Assembly: GCF_007830495.1 (NCBI RefSeq)
Contig: NZ_VLKW01000008.1
Span: 248,001-312,000 of the forward strand
Length of the DNA stretch: 64,000 nt
From: Pseudoduganella flava
Lineage (GTDB): Bacteria; Pseudomonadota; Gammaproteobacteria; Burkholderiales; Burkholderiaceae_D
Reading direction: 5' to 3'
Position 1 is the stretch's first letter. The number at the start of each line of letters is the position of its first letter. Below are positions 8,084 through 17,086 of the stretch, piece by piece. Both the position numbers and the translations under genes were made by a program. Below the pieces are notes generated by a model, which saw only the letters and a list, made by a program, of their open reading frames with translations, did not search any database and had not been told where the DNA came from.

Positions 8084-9394
8084 TCAGCCGATTACAGCCG
8101 ACAGCAGCAAAACAAAGATCAGCCCGAAGATGCCGACCAGGGTTTCCATCAAGGTCCACGAGCGGAACGTGTCTTTCAGCGACAGGCCGAAGTATTCCTT
8201 GAACATCCAGAAGCCCGAGTCGTTCACGTGGCTGCACATCAGGCTGCCGGCGCCGACGGCGAGGACCATCAGGTTCGGGTCCACGCCGGAGCTTTTCACC
8301 AGCGGTTCGACGATGCCGGCCGCCGTCACGCCGGCGACCGTCGCGGGGCCCAGGCAGATGCGGATCACGGCCGCCACCAGCCAGCCCAGCACCAGCGGTG
8401 GGACAGGCAGGTCGGCCAGCAGGGCGCCCAGTTGCGTGCTGACGCCAGATTCGACGAAGACCTGTTTCAGCGCGCCGGCGCCGGCGATGATCATCAGGAT
8501 CGGCGCGATCTCGCGCATCGCCTCGGCCGGCCCCTGCATCACCTGCGCCACGCTGCGGCCCTGCGCGAAACCCAGCGTGACCACGGCGACGGCATAACAC
8601 AGCAGCATCACCATCAACGGGTTCGACAGCACGGCCAGCGGCTGCGCCAGCGTGGGGCGCAGCATGGTCAGGAGCGTCGTCGCGCCCAGCAGCACGACGG
8701 GCAGCAGCGCCGTGGCGAAGCTGTTGAACGCGCCCGGCAGCTGGCCTTCAGGTGCCGCGGCGGCATTGCGGAACATCGCCGGCTCGGCGCGGATGTGGTG
8801 CAGGCTCATGGCGAACACGGGGCCGGCGAGGATCAGCGTCGGGATCGCCACGACGAGGCCATACAGCAGCGTCTTGCCCATGTCCGCCTGCACGGCCGAC
8901 ACCAGCGCCACCGGCGACGGGTGGGGCGGCAGGAAGCCGTGCGCGATCGACAGGCCCGTCAGCAGCGGGATCGCCAGCGCCACCGCCGGCCGTCCCGATT
9001 GATACACCAGCGAGAAGATCAGCGGCACGAGCAGCACGAAGCCGACGTTGTAGTACAGCGGGATGCCGACGACGAAGCCCGTGATCGTCAGCGCCACCGG
9101 CAGCCGGCGCGGCCCCAGCGTGTCGATCAGCGACGTGGCGATCCGCCGCGCGGCGCCGCTGTCGGCGATCAGCTTGCCGAAGATGGCGCCCAGGCAGATG
9201 ATCACCGCCAGCGAGCCAAGCAGGTCGCCGATGCCTTTCTCGATCACGCCGGGGATGCGCGCGGCCGGCACCCCCAGCAGCAGGGCCGCCACCATCGCCG
9301 CCACGACAAAGGCGATCAGCGGCTGCACCTTCGCCCACGCGATCAGCACCGTCAGCAGGCCGACGGCCAGCAGCACGGAAAGCAGGTTCCACAC
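8084..9394 (-). CDS. gntT: GntT-type gluconate permease (GntP family)
   Basis: This 436-residue inner-membrane proton symporter of the GntP family is composed almost entirely of hydrophobic segments (about 12). Family stretches include GFVVGIPLYYNVGFVLLVPL, GFLPPHPSPVALV and a C-terminal LMCSHVNDSGFWMFKEYF, which is highly typical of GntT/GntU/IdnT. The start is GTG at 9394, with GGAGG five bases upstream. It lies 12 bp after the TonB receptor and downstream of gntK, so receptor, permease and kinase form one uptake and phosphorylation route for gluconate or a related aldonate. The array of palindromes follows its stop. Confidence 0.93.
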   Translation of the reverse strand: MWNLLSVLLAVGLLTVLIAWAKVQPLIAFVVAAMVAALLLGVPAARIPGVIEKGIGDLLGSLAVIICLGAIFGKLIADSGAARRIATSLIDTLGPRRLPVALTITGFVVGIPLYYNVGFVLLVPLIFSLVYQSGRPAVALAIPLLTGLSIAHGFLPPHPSPVALVSAVQADMGKTLLYGLVVAIPTLILAGPVFAMSLHHIRAEPAMFRNAAAAPEGQLPGAFNSFATALLPVVLLGATTLLTMLRPTLAQPLAVLSNPLMVMLLCYAVAVVTLGFAQGRSVAQVMQGPAEAMREIAPILMIIAGAGALKQVFVESGVSTQLGALLADLPVPPLVLGWLVAAVIRICLGPATVAGVTAAGIVEPLVKSSGVDPNLMVLAVGAGSLMCSHVNDSGFWMFKEYFGLSLKDTFRSWTLMETLVGIFGLIFVLLLSAVIG

Positions 9395-9406
9395 GAGCGC
9401 CTCCGC

Positions 9407-12400
9407 TTAGAAGTTGTAGCGCAGGCCGGCCCGGTAGGTGCGCCCGACCACGTCGTACAGCGTGGGGTTGATCGCGAAGCTGGCGTTGGCCTGCGGCGCC
9501 GGTTCCGGATCGCGGTCCGTCAGGTTGTCGATCTTGAAGTACAACATCAGGTTCTTGTTGACGTTGTAGCTGGCGCCGAAGTCCAGGTACGTCGCGCCCT
9601 TCATCTGGTTGTCGTAGATCGTCGGGTGCGTGATCGTCGATACCGGGCAGTTGGTCCGGCACTCGATGTACTCGTTGCTGTACACGCCGTCGCTGAACCA
9701 GCGTTCCGTCAGCGTCAACGCCAGCTTGTCGTTTTCCCACGACTGGCTCGCCAGCAGCTTCCACTTCGGCGTGCCGCCCAGGTTCGCGCCGGCCCCTTCG
9801 GAAGGAATCGTGCCGACCACACCCGAATCCGTGATGAAGTGCAGGTTGCGCGTGGCCAGCGCGCGGAACGTGAAGCGCCCCGGCACGCCGAACGCATCGA
9901 GGTTCTTGCGGTACGATGTCTCGATGTCGAAGCCCTTCGTGTGCAAGGAGGCCAGGTTGAAGTTCTGCAGCGTGACGTAGTTATTGCCCGGGTTGTTCAG
10001 CACCAGTGCCGAACAGATCTCCTGGTTGCCCGCCACGCACAGGTCCACTTCCTGCTGCGCCGTCAGCGCCGAGATCACGTCGGTGACCTTGATGTCGAAG
10101 TAGTCGATCGAGGCCGAGAAGCCCGGTGCCCATGAAGGCTGCGTCAGCACGATGCCGAACGAGTTGTTGCGGGCCACTTCCGGGCGCAGGTTCGTATTGC
10201 CGACGGTGCGCTGCTGCACGGTGATCGTGTTGCCCTGGTACTGCACGACGTTGTTGATCACGACCGGTGCCGCATACAGCTCGGAGAGGTTCGGCGCCCG
10301 CACGTCCTTCGACGTCACGCCGCGCAGGCGCAGGCCGTCGATCGGCGTCTTCCACGTGGCGCCGGCCTTCCACGTGTTGATGTAGCCGGCGGTGCTGTAC
10401 TTCATCGGCCGGTCCGCCAGGTTCAGGTTCGCCTCGCCCCATGTGCCCGACTTCACCAGCGGGATGTTCAGCTCCAGGTACGCCTCGCGCACGCTGTAGC
10501 TGCCTTGCCCGTTGTGGTAATTGCCCGCATACCAGTTGTTGCCGACAGTGCTGTTCAGCAGCGGGTCGGCCGGGTACTCGGCCGTGTTGGGCGAGTTCGC
10601 ATCGACGCCCGCGCCGTACGCATCGCCGCGCACGGTGTACTTCTCGCGGCGGTACTCGGCGCCGAACGCGGCGGAGATGGGGCCGGCCCAGCCTTCGAAC
10701 GCGTCGCCGTTCATGTTGAAGCTGGCCACGTCCTGGCTCTGCTTCGTGTACTGGCGCGGCCCGTTCGGCGGCGCGATGTAAGCCCAGGCGGCCGGGTCGA
10801 CCGGGTTGTTGCCGATGATGTTCAGCGGTACGCAGCCCGATGCCGCGGCAACCGGGTTGCGGCAGACGATACGGCCGTCCGCCGCGCGCACCGCATCGAT
10901 CGCCGCGTTGTAGCGCGCGTTCAGCGTGATGTCATGCACGTTGATGTTGGTGGTGTTCTCGCCGCGCGTCGCGTACGTGTCGTACGACCATTCGCGGCCC
11001 ATCAGCTTGATCTTGCCGTCCGCGCCGACGACGAAGCGGCGCTGCGTGCGCGTCGGGTGCACGTTGATATTGGCGGGGAAGATCGCGTTCGCGGTGCCGT
11101 ACTGGAAGCTCGTGATGTTGTTCGCGGCGCAGGCGGCCACGATCGACGCGGGCAGGAACGGGTTGTCGCACTGGATCGTCAGGTTGGCGTTCTTCGCCGC
11201 GCCGGGGTTCGGCGAGAAGTGCGATTGCACCTGGCCCCAATTGGCCGTGAAATACACCTCGTTGTCGTCGTTCAGGTCATACGACACGCGCGTGTAGCCG
11301 ACTTGCCGCTTCAGGTTCATCGCCAGGTTGGTGCCGGCGCCGACGCTGCCGGACAGGTCGCCGCCCACGCAGAACGGATTCACGCAATTCGTCACGGCGC
11401 CGGTACCGGTCGGCACGCCGTTCGAGCCGTACTGGAAGCGGTACGGTGCGCCGCCGTCGCCAAAGCCGATGCCCTGCAGCGGGCCGCTCGTGATCAGGCC
11501 ATACTTCGCGTACTGGTATTGCTGCGCGTGGTGGATCACCGTGTACTGCGGCAGGCCGTCCGTCGTCTGCGCCAGCGGGCGGATCTGGTAGGCCGAGTTC
11601 TTGAACCACGTGCGGCCGTTCGGGCCCACTTCGCCGAAGCCCGGCGAGTCGATGCCGTTCTCCTTCATGAATTCGCCGGACAGCGTCACGTGCAGGCGAT
11701 CGTCCAGGAAGCCCTTGCCCCATGCGGCCTGGATCGTGCCGTGTTCGTCGTCGTGGTACTTGGTCTGGCCCCCTTCGACGTTCAGCTTGAAGCCCGTGAA
11801 TTTCTTATCCGTGATGAAGTTGACGGCGCCGCCGATCGCATCCGAGCCGTACGATGCGGAAGCGCCGCCGGTGACGACGTCCACCCGCTTGACGAGCAGC
11901 TGCGGGAACTGGCTGACGTCGGTGACGCCGGTGACGTTGGCGCCGACGACGCGCTGGCCGTCCAGCAGGGTCAGGGTCCGGATCGTGCCCAGGCCGCGCA
12001 GGCTCAGCGACGACAGGCCCTGGATGCCGCTGGACGTGCTGTTCGTGCTCGTCGTGCGGCCCGTGCTGCCTTGCAGTGCGGGCAGTTCCGCCAGCGTGTT
12101 GAACAGGTTCGGCTTCGCGGCCTTTTCCAGGTCCGCGCTGGTGAGGCTCGTCGTCGGCGTCGGTTGCGTGAAGCCGCGCGCCGCGATGCGCGAGCCGGAG
12201 ATGCGCACCACCGTCGTGGCGGCGCCGCTCGGCGGCTCGGCCGCTGCCGTGCCTTGTGCCCCGGTCGATGCGGTGCCTTGTGCATCGGCTGGCGCGGCCT
12301 GCACCGCCGGTTGCGTCAATTCCTGCGCCGGCGTTGCGGCTTGCGCATCGTCCGCCGGTGCCGTCGTGCCGGCCGGTGCCTGTTGGGCGTGGCCGGGCAC

Positions 12401-12466
12401 TGCCAGCAGCGCGCAGGCGCTGGCGACGGCCAGGTTGATCAGGGTCCTTGGTAGTGGTGTTCGCAT
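9407..12466 (-). CDS. TonB-dependent outer-membrane receptor
   Basis: This 1019-residue receptor has a signal peptide ending near VPGHAQQ, followed by an unusual Ala/Thr/Gln/Pro-rich linker of about 50 residues before the plug. The plug begins at VVRISGSRIAARGF and contains LRGLGTIRTLTLLDGQR and GGASASYGSDAIGGAVNF. The barrel ends in TYRAGLRYNF with the terminal Phe of outer-membrane barrels. This is the Caulobacter/Xanthomonas-type carbohydrate TBDR class. The start at 12466 is chosen for GGAGAC eight bases upstream; an ATG at 12478 is in frame. It lies between gntK and gntT, so the ligand is probably an oligosaccharide or aldonate handled by this locus; ligand identity is inference. Confidence 0.93.
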   Translation of the reverse strand: MRTPLPRTLINLAVASACALLAVPGHAQQAPAGTTAPADDAQAATPAQELTQPAVQAAPADAQGTASTGAQGTAAAEPPSGAATTVVRISGSRIAARGFTQPTPTTSLTSADLEKAAKPNLFNTLAELPALQGSTGRTTSTNSTSSGIQGLSSLSLRGLGTIRTLTLLDGQRVVGANVTGVTDVSQFPQLLVKRVDVVTGGASASYGSDAIGGAVNFITDKKFTGFKLNVEGGQTKYHDDEHGTIQAAWGKGFLDDRLHVTLSGEFMKENGIDSPGFGEVGPNGRTWFKNSAYQIRPLAQTTDGLPQYTVIHHAQQYQYAKYGLITSGPLQGIGFGDGGAPYRFQYGSNGVPTGTGAVTNCVNPFCVGGDLSGSVGAGTNLAMNLKRQVGYTRVSYDLNDDNEVYFTANWGQVQSHFSPNPGAAKNANLTIQCDNPFLPASIVAACAANNITSFQYGTANAIFPANINVHPTRTQRRFVVGADGKIKLMGREWSYDTYATRGENTTNINVHDITLNARYNAAIDAVRAADGRIVCRNPVAAASGCVPLNIIGNNPVDPAAWAYIAPPNGPRQYTKQSQDVASFNMNGDAFEGWAGPISAAFGAEYRREKYTVRGDAYGAGVDANSPNTAEYPADPLLNSTVGNNWYAGNYHNGQGSYSVREAYLELNIPLVKSGTWGEANLNLADRPMKYSTAGYINTWKAGATWKTPIDGLRLRGVTSKDVRAPNLSELYAAPVVINNVVQYQGNTITVQQRTVGNTNLRPEVARNNSFGIVLTQPSWAPGFSASIDYFDIKVTDVISALTAQQEVDLCVAGNQEICSALVLNNPGNNYVTLQNFNLASLHTKGFDIETSYRKNLDAFGVPGRFTFRALATRNLHFITDSGVVGTIPSEGAGANLGGTPKWKLLASQSWENDKLALTLTERWFSDGVYSNEYIECRTNCPVSTITHPTIYDNQMKGATYLDFGASYNVNKNLMLYFKIDNLTDRDPEPAPQANASFAINPTLYDVVGRTYRAGLRYNF

Positions 12467-12547
12467 GCTTGTCTCCATTTTCTTGATAGTGGCGCGTCCC
12501 GGACACGGACGCCGCCAGCACTGCAACAACGACTGCTGTGTTACTCG

Positions 12548-13081
12548 TTACATCGCGGCTCCTCGCAGCTCCGCCGTGATGCGCGCCACCAGATCTGCCG
12601 GCGGCATCGCGATATCGAGACGAAAGCCCGCTTCGTCGTCCTGCAGCGGTTCCAGGTCGCGCAGCTGGCTGTCCAGCAGGGCGGGGGGCATGTAGTGGTC
12701 GGTGCGCTGGCGCAGCCGCTCGGCGATCAGCTCGCGCGCGCCGTGCAGGTGGACGAAGCGCAGTTCGCTGTCGGCCTGGCGCAGCAGGTCGCGGTAGCGG
12801 CGCTTCAGCGCGGAGCACGACACGACGAGGCCTTCGCCCCGTGCGCGCGCCGCGCCGATTTCGCCGGCCAGCGCCTGCAGCCAGCCGGCGCGGTCCGCGT
12901 CGTCCAGCGGAATCCCGGCCGACATCTTCGCGACGTTCGCGGCCGGGTGGAATTTGTCGCCCTCGAGGAAGGGCACGGCGAGCAGCTGCGCGAGGGCGGC
13001 GCCGACCGTGCTCTTGCCGCATCCGCAGACGCCCATCACGACCCAGCGGCCCGGCGTTGCGGGGTGGGGAGGTAGTGCCAT
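12548..13081 (-). CDS. gntK: Gluconokinase
   Basis: This 177-residue P-loop kinase phosphorylates gluconate to 6-phosphogluconate. Walker A is GVCGCGKST near the N-terminus. Family motifs follow: FLEGDKFHP, GIPLDDADRAGWL, CSALKRRYRD, FVHLHG and TDHYMPPALLDSQ. The start at 13081 has GGAGAC five to ten bases upstream. In-frame ATGs at 13099 and 13123 exist, but the latter lies inside a putative operator and adds residues not typical of the family. It is the first gene of the minus-strand unit gntK-TBDR-gntT; the gap to the receptor is 81 bp. Confidence 0.93.
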   Translation of the reverse strand: MALPPHPATPGRWVVMGVCGCGKSTVGAALAQLLAVPFLEGDKFHPAANVAKMSAGIPLDDADRAGWLQALAGEIGAARARGEGLVVSCSALKRRYRDLLRQADSELRFVHLHGARELIAERLRQRTDHYMPPALLDSQLRDLEPLQDDEAGFRLDIAMPPADLVARITAELRGAAM

Positions 13082-13106
13082 TGCTGTCTCCAAAGTCATT
13101 CGCGCC

Positions 13107-13124
13107 TCAGTTAGCGCTATCATC
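13107..13124. promoter_or_regulatory. Imperfect LacI-family-like operator near gntK start
   Basis: The core TTAGCGCTATCA shares TAGCGCTATCA with the perfect palindrome at 13265-13286 but has a degraded left arm. It lies 26-43 bases upstream of the chosen gntK ATG, a position where a bound repressor would block transcription or initiation. The centre-to-centre distance to the other site is about 160 bp, compatible with looping. Operator function is inference. Confidence 0.5.
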
Positions 13125-13264
13125 GCACCGCAGTGTTCAGCAAGTAGGCCACCAAGTAAAGGGTATTTTTATGCTGCGGCGCAGCATCGAGCGCGTCGCT
13201 CTCGGACGATAGCGGATAGGGGTGCGCCTCTGCTGCTCTGTGACATACGCTGCAAGACGGTCAA

Positions 13265-13286
13265 AATCTGATAGCGCTATCAGATT
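13265..13286. promoter_or_regulatory. 22-bp perfect palindrome, probable LacI-family operator
   Basis: The sequence is a perfect inverted repeat centred on AGCGCT, with inner 14 bases TGATAGCGCTATCA extended by ATC/GAT and one more pair on each side. A central CG step with symmetric arms is the hallmark of LacI-family operators such as those of gluconate regulators. It lies about 185 bp upstream of the gntK start. No LacI-family regulator gene is present in the window, so the cognate protein would be encoded elsewhere. Confidence 0.65.
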
Positions 13287-13407
13287 GTGCGCAGCGGCAA
13301 AGCGGGCACGACGATGTGGTATTTACAACACGGCACCGCCCGTTTGCTTGCGCCGGTGCGCCGGGTATGATGGGCAAGGCAATGTCGCCTGCCCCCGACC
13401 GTTCCCG

Positions 13408-13593
13408 ATGACGAAGATGATCCTGCCGCTGTGCGCGGCCGCCATGCTCAGTGCCTGCAAAGGCCCTTATCCGCTCGAACAGGATACGCTGGCATGCGAC
13501 CGCATGACCGACTGGAGCCAGCGCGAGGCCTGCAAGGAAAAGGCCGGCACGGCCGAACGGGATTGGGAGAAGCAGCAGAAGGCGAAGCAGTAA
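13408..13593 (+). CDS. Small lipoprotein of unknown function
   Basis: This 61-residue protein starts MTKMILPLCAAAMLSAC, with the lipobox LSAC, so it should be a small lipidated periplasmic protein. The mature part is polar and has two further cysteines (DTLACDRM, REACKEK) that could form a disulfide, and a Lys/Gln-rich tail. The start at 13408 was chosen because the longer open frame upstream lacks a signal and runs through the palindrome. I do not recognise a family. It is followed 39 bp later by a small membrane protein gene on the same strand. Confidence 0.6.
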   Translation: MTKMILPLCAAAMLSACKGPYPLEQDTLACDRMTDWSQREACKEKAGTAERDWEKQQKAKQ

Positions 13594-13632
13594 GGCATAT
13601 AGCATGGCCGCGCGCCACCGCAGGAGGAAGCG

Positions 13633-13917
13633 ATGAAGAGTGCCCCAAGCCGTTCGTCCCGCGCCGCGCTGCGCGTGCTGCTGGCCACCGGCGCGCTGCT
13701 GGCCATCCCGCTCGTGGCGATGCGTTTCACGCGTGAAGTCACGTGGGACGGCTTCGACTTTGCCGTGGCGGCGGTGCTGCTGGGCGGCGCCGGCCTGGCG
13801 ATCGAACTCGCGCTGGCAACGCTGCGCACCAGGCGCGCGCGCCTGCTGGCCTGCGCGGCCATCGTGCTGGTGCTGCTGCTGGTGTGGGCCGAGCTGGCGG
13901 TCGGTATCCTCCATTAG
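13633..13917 (+). CDS. Small three-helix membrane protein
   Basis: This 94-residue protein has three hydrophobic segments: about residues 12-30 (VLLATGALLAIPLVAM), 43-62 (FAVAAVLLGGAGLAIELALA) and 72-92 (LLACAAIVLVLLLVWAELAVG). An Arg-rich N-terminus and the loop RTRRAR suggest a cytoplasmic N-terminus. The start has GGAGGAAGCG directly upstream, a strong ribosome site. It is a hypothetical inner-membrane protein with no recognised domain. It precedes the second GntP permease by 79 bp but nothing ties them functionally. Confidence 0.7.
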   Translation: MKSAPSRSSRAALRVLLATGALLAIPLVAMRFTREVTWDGFDFAVAAVLLGGAGLAIELALATLRTRRARLLACAAIVLVLLLVWAELAVGILH

Positions 13918-13996
13918 GGCGATAGCGACAATAGCGCGTGCGCGAAAGTTGTAAATTCGTTAGCATGCTGGACGTGCTGACTCGACAACCTTCGCC

Positions 13997-15400
13997 ATGT
14001 CCTTCCTGATCGTCCTTGCCGCCCTGGCTTTCCTGATGCTTGCCGCCTACCGCGGCTACAGCGTGATCCTGTTCGCGCCGATCGCGGCGCTCGGCGCCGT
14101 GCTGCTGACGGAGCCAGGCGCCGTCGCTCCCGTTTTCTCCGGCATCTTCATGGAAAAGATGGTCGGCTTCGTCAAGCTGTACTTCCCCGTGTTCCTGCTC
14201 GGCGCCGTGTTCGGCAAGCTCGTCGAACTGGCCGGTTTTTCCGAATCGATCGTGCATGCCGCGATCCGCTATATCGGCCGCACGCGCGCCAACGCCGTGA
14301 TCGTCGCCGTGTGCGCGCTGCTGACGTATGGCGGCGTGTCGCTGTTCGTCGTCGTCTTCGCCGTGTACCCGTTCGCCGCGGAGCTGTACCGCCAGAGCGG
14401 CATCCCGAAGCGGCTGATGCCGGGCGCGATCGCGCTGGGCGCGTTCTCGTTCACGATGGATACCTTGCCCGGCACGCCGCAGATCCAGAACATCATTCCG
14501 ACGACGTTCTTCCAGACCACCGGCTGGGCCGCGCCTTCGCTGTCCATCGTCGGCGCGATCGCCACCGCCGTCACGGGCCTCGTGTACCTCGAATGGCGCC
14601 GCCGCAGCGTGATGGCGAAGGGGGAGGGCTATGGCGTCGACGACGACAAGCCGCGCCAGGCGCCAGGTACGCCGCAAGCGCTGCCGCATCCGCTCCTATC
14701 GCTGGCGCCGCTGGTGCTGGTCGGCGTCGCCAACTTCGCGCTGACGGCCGCGATCACGAAGTGGTACGGCACCAGCTACACGCTGGACGGCAGCCTGCTG
14801 CCCGGCCTGCAGAAACCCGTCGACCTGGCGATCAAGCCGGTGGTCGGCATCTGGGCCGTCGAAGGCGCGCTGCTGCTCGGCATCCTGCTGGTGTGCGCCA
14901 CGGCGTTCCACCGCATCCGCGCGTCGTTCGCCGAAGGCACCAAGTCCGCCGTCGGCGGCGCGCTGCTGGCCGCGATGAACACGGCCTCCGAATACGGCTT
15001 CGGCGGCGTCATTGCCGCGCTGCCCGGCTTCATCGCCGTCAGCCATTCGCTGCGCAGCATTCCGGACCCGCTGGTGAACGCGGCGATCTCGGTGACGACG
15101 CTGGCCGGCATTACGGGTTCCGCGTCCGGCGGCATGAGCATCGCGCTGGCGGCGATGGCGGACAGCTTCATTGCATTGTGCAACCAGGCCGGCATTCCAC
15201 TGGAAGTGCTGCACCGCGTGGTAGCGATGGCCAGCGGCGGCATGGACACCTTGCCGCACAACGGCGCCGTGATCACGCTGCTGGCGGTAACGGGCCTGAC
15301 GCACAAGCAGTCCTACCGCGACATCTTCGGCATCACGGTCATCAAGACGCTGGCCGTGTTCTTCGTCATCGCTGTGTACTACATGACGGGGCTGGTGTAA
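13997..15400 (+). CDS. GntP family permease (aldonate/hydroxyacid type)
   Basis: This 467-residue inner-membrane transporter has about 12-14 hydrophobic segments. Motifs such as YGGVSLFVVVFAVYPFA, FTMDTLPGTPQIQNIIPTTF and a C-terminal ASGGMDTLPHNGAVITLL are typical of the GntP subgroup annotated as D-beta-hydroxybutyrate/citrate-type permeases rather than GntT proper. The two GntP-family proteins here are therefore distant paralogues and probably carry different acids. The gene stands alone on the plus strand; 102 bp later comes an AraC regulator in the same direction. Confidence 0.88.
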   Translation: MSFLIVLAALAFLMLAAYRGYSVILFAPIAALGAVLLTEPGAVAPVFSGIFMEKMVGFVKLYFPVFLLGAVFGKLVELAGFSESIVHAAIRYIGRTRANAVIVAVCALLTYGGVSLFVVVFAVYPFAAELYRQSGIPKRLMPGAIALGAFSFTMDTLPGTPQIQNIIPTTFFQTTGWAAPSLSIVGAIATAVTGLVYLEWRRRSVMAKGEGYGVDDDKPRQAPGTPQALPHPLLSLAPLVLVGVANFALTAAITKWYGTSYTLDGSLLPGLQKPVDLAIKPVVGIWAVEGALLLGILLVCATAFHRIRASFAEGTKSAVGGALLAAMNTASEYGFGGVIAALPGFIAVSHSLRSIPDPLVNAAISVTTLAGITGSASGGMSIALAAMADSFIALCNQAGIPLEVLHRVVAMASGGMDTLPHNGAVITLLAVTGLTHKQSYRDIFGITVIKTLAVFFVIAVYYMTGLV

Positions 15401-15502
15401 GCGCCTTGGCGCGGGCGCCTTCTGTCGATATGCGGTTTTCTTCGTGGCGGTCCGGTGCCGTGAGGAGTATCATCGCGGGTCTGCAACAACGAAGATGAAC
15501 CG

Positions 15503-16420
15503 ATGGATGGCGCCGACGACCGCCTTGTGCACTGGCTGATCGACAGCATCGAACTCGATGCCGCCGCTTTTCACGTGGGCCAGTACTGCGGCCGCTGGCG
15601 CGCGTCGACCGCGGGCCGCGGCCTGGGCAGTTTCCACCTCGTGCTGCATGGCGGCTGCTGGCTGCACGTGCGTGGCCGCCCGCCGCTGCGGCTCGGCCCG
15701 CGCGACGGCGTGTTCCTGCTGCGCGACGTGCCGCACTTCCTCAGCCCCGACCCCGATCCGGATGCGCCGATGCCGGCCACGCCGATGCTGCCGCTGTCCG
15801 CGCCCGCTGCCGACACGACGGGGCTGGCATGCGGCTTCTTCCGCTTCCGCGGCGCGCTCAGCACGTTGATCGTCGATTCGTTCCCGGACGTCGTGGAACT
15901 GCGCGCGCACGACGAATCGATCCGCGCGGCCGGCACCGTGTTCGACCTGATGCTGGCCGAGGCGGGTGCCGATCCCGATGCGCCGCCGCCGCTGATCTCG
16001 CGGCTCGCCGAACTGCTGTTCTTCTACGTGACGCGGCACGTGGCGCGCCGCCAGCAGGTGCTCTCCGGCTTGCTGGCGCTGGCGCGCCGGCCCGAATTCA
16101 CCGCGCTCCTGGACCGCATGATGCGCGAGCCCGGCGACGACTGGTCCACCGATAACATGGCGCGCGCCGTGCACATGTCGCGCTCGAGCTTCTACAAGCA
16201 CTTCATCGATGCAAGCGGCCAGCCGCCCGCACAATTCCTGCTGCTGCTCAGGATGAAGATCGCGGCGCAGCGGCTGCACCACGGCGAGACGATCGAGCGC
16301 GCCGCCGAGCACGTGGGTTACCGCTCGCATGCCGCGTTCTCGCGGGCGTTTCGCAAGGTGATCGGCGAACACCCGGGAGCGTTCCGCCGCCAGCGCCGCC
16401 AGGAGCCACGCCCGAACTGA
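15503..16420 (+). CDS. AraC family transcriptional regulator with cupin sensor domain
   Basis: This 305-residue regulator has an N-terminal cupin_6-type sensor domain (about 1-190; GSFHLVLHGGCWLHVRG, GVFLLRDVPHFLS). The C-terminal AraC/XylS DNA-binding domain has two helix-turn-helix units (DNMARAVHMSRSSFYKHF and RAAEHVGYRSHAAFSRAFRK). Cupin_6 AraC proteins commonly sit beside oxidoreductase genes they control. Here the next genes are the AhpD-like/acyl-CoA-dehydrogenase/ABC-transporter operon 112 bp downstream on the same strand, the most likely target; this is inference. Confidence 0.92.
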   Translation: MDGADDRLVHWLIDSIELDAAAFHVGQYCGRWRASTAGRGLGSFHLVLHGGCWLHVRGRPPLRLGPRDGVFLLRDVPHFLSPDPDPDAPMPATPMLPLSAPAADTTGLACGFFRFRGALSTLIVDSFPDVVELRAHDESIRAAGTVFDLMLAEAGADPDAPPPLISRLAELLFFYVTRHVARRQQVLSGLLALARRPEFTALLDRMMREPGDDWSTDNMARAVHMSRSSFYKHFIDASGQPPAQFLLLLRMKIAAQRLHHGETIERAAEHVGYRSHAAFSRAFRKVIGEHPGAFRRQRRQEPRPN

Positions 16421-16531
16421 GGTACGCGCGGTGCAGTGTGGACGATCGAGCAGAAAAATGCGACGTCTACGACTGTTCGTCCAGCCTCCGGCTGCATATA
16501 ATCGGCGCCATCCGCATATCGAAAGGCCATC

Positions 16532-17086
16532 ATGTCCCGACTTCCGCTGCACACCGCCGACACGGCGCCCGAAGAGAGCCGTCCGTACGTCGAGAAAGCC
16601 ATCGCCAACAACGGCTTCCTGCCGAACCTGATCGGCGTGCTGGCCAATTCGCCGCAGGCGCTGGAAACGTACATGACCGTTTCCGGCATCAACGGGAAAA
16701 CCAGTCTGACGCTGGCCGAGCGCGAAGTGGTGCAGATCACCGCCGCGCGCATTCATGGCTGCGACTTCTGCGTGGCAGGCCACACGGCCGTGGCGCTGAA
16801 GAAGGCGGGGCTGCCGGTGGAGGCGGTGCGCGCGCTGCAGAACGGCGGCGCCACGGGCGATGCGAAGCTCGATGCCGTCAAGGTGTTTGCCGAAGCGGTG
16901 ATCGCGCAGCGCGGTGCTGTCGCGGGCGCGGCGCTGCAGGCGTTCCGCGGCGCGGGCTACAACGACCGGCAGGCGCTCGAAGTGGTGCTGGGCATCAGCC
17001 TGGCCACGCTGTGCAACTTCGCCAATACGCTGGCCGGCAGCGCGATCAACCCGGAACTGCAACCTTACGCGCCTGGGGCGATCTGA
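16532..17086 (+). CDS. AhpD-like / carboxymuconolactone decarboxylase family protein
   Basis: This 184-residue protein of the AhpD/CMD superfamily has the redox motif in AARIHGCDFCVAGHTAVALK, the expected E...CxxC...H arrangement (Glu in LAEREVVQITAARIHGC). The core helices, from about residue 45 to 150, are complete. Such proteins act as disulfide-linked peroxidase reductases or catalyse decarboxylation; the exact reaction here is unknown. Its stop TGA shares a base with the ATG of the acyl-CoA-dehydrogenase-like gene, so it heads a tightly coupled operon with an ABC importer. Confidence 0.9.
   Translation: MSRLPLHTADTAPEESRPYVEKAIANNGFLPNLIGVLANSPQALETYMTVSGINGKTSLTLAEREVVQITAARIHGCDFCVAGHTAVALKKAGLPVEAVRALQNGGATGDAKLDAVKVFAEAVIAQRGAVAGAALQAFRGAGYNDRQALEVVLGISLATLCNFANTLAGSAINPELQPYAPGAI

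Larger units (their letters stand above)
13082..13407. other. Regulatory intergenic region between gntK and a small lipoprotein gene
   Basis: This 326-bp divergent gap contains no supported gene. It holds two LacI-family-like palindromes described separately. I could not pick a convincing -35/-10 pair for gntK. On the plus side, transcription toward the 61-residue lipoprotein would start near 13360-13400. Confidence 0.6.

Noticed and set aside
13997..15400. Calling the second GntP-family protein gluconate permease (gntT/gntU)
   Set aside because: Its motifs fit the hydroxybutyrate/citrate-type subgroup rather than GntT, and it is not in the gntK unit, so only the family is claimed.
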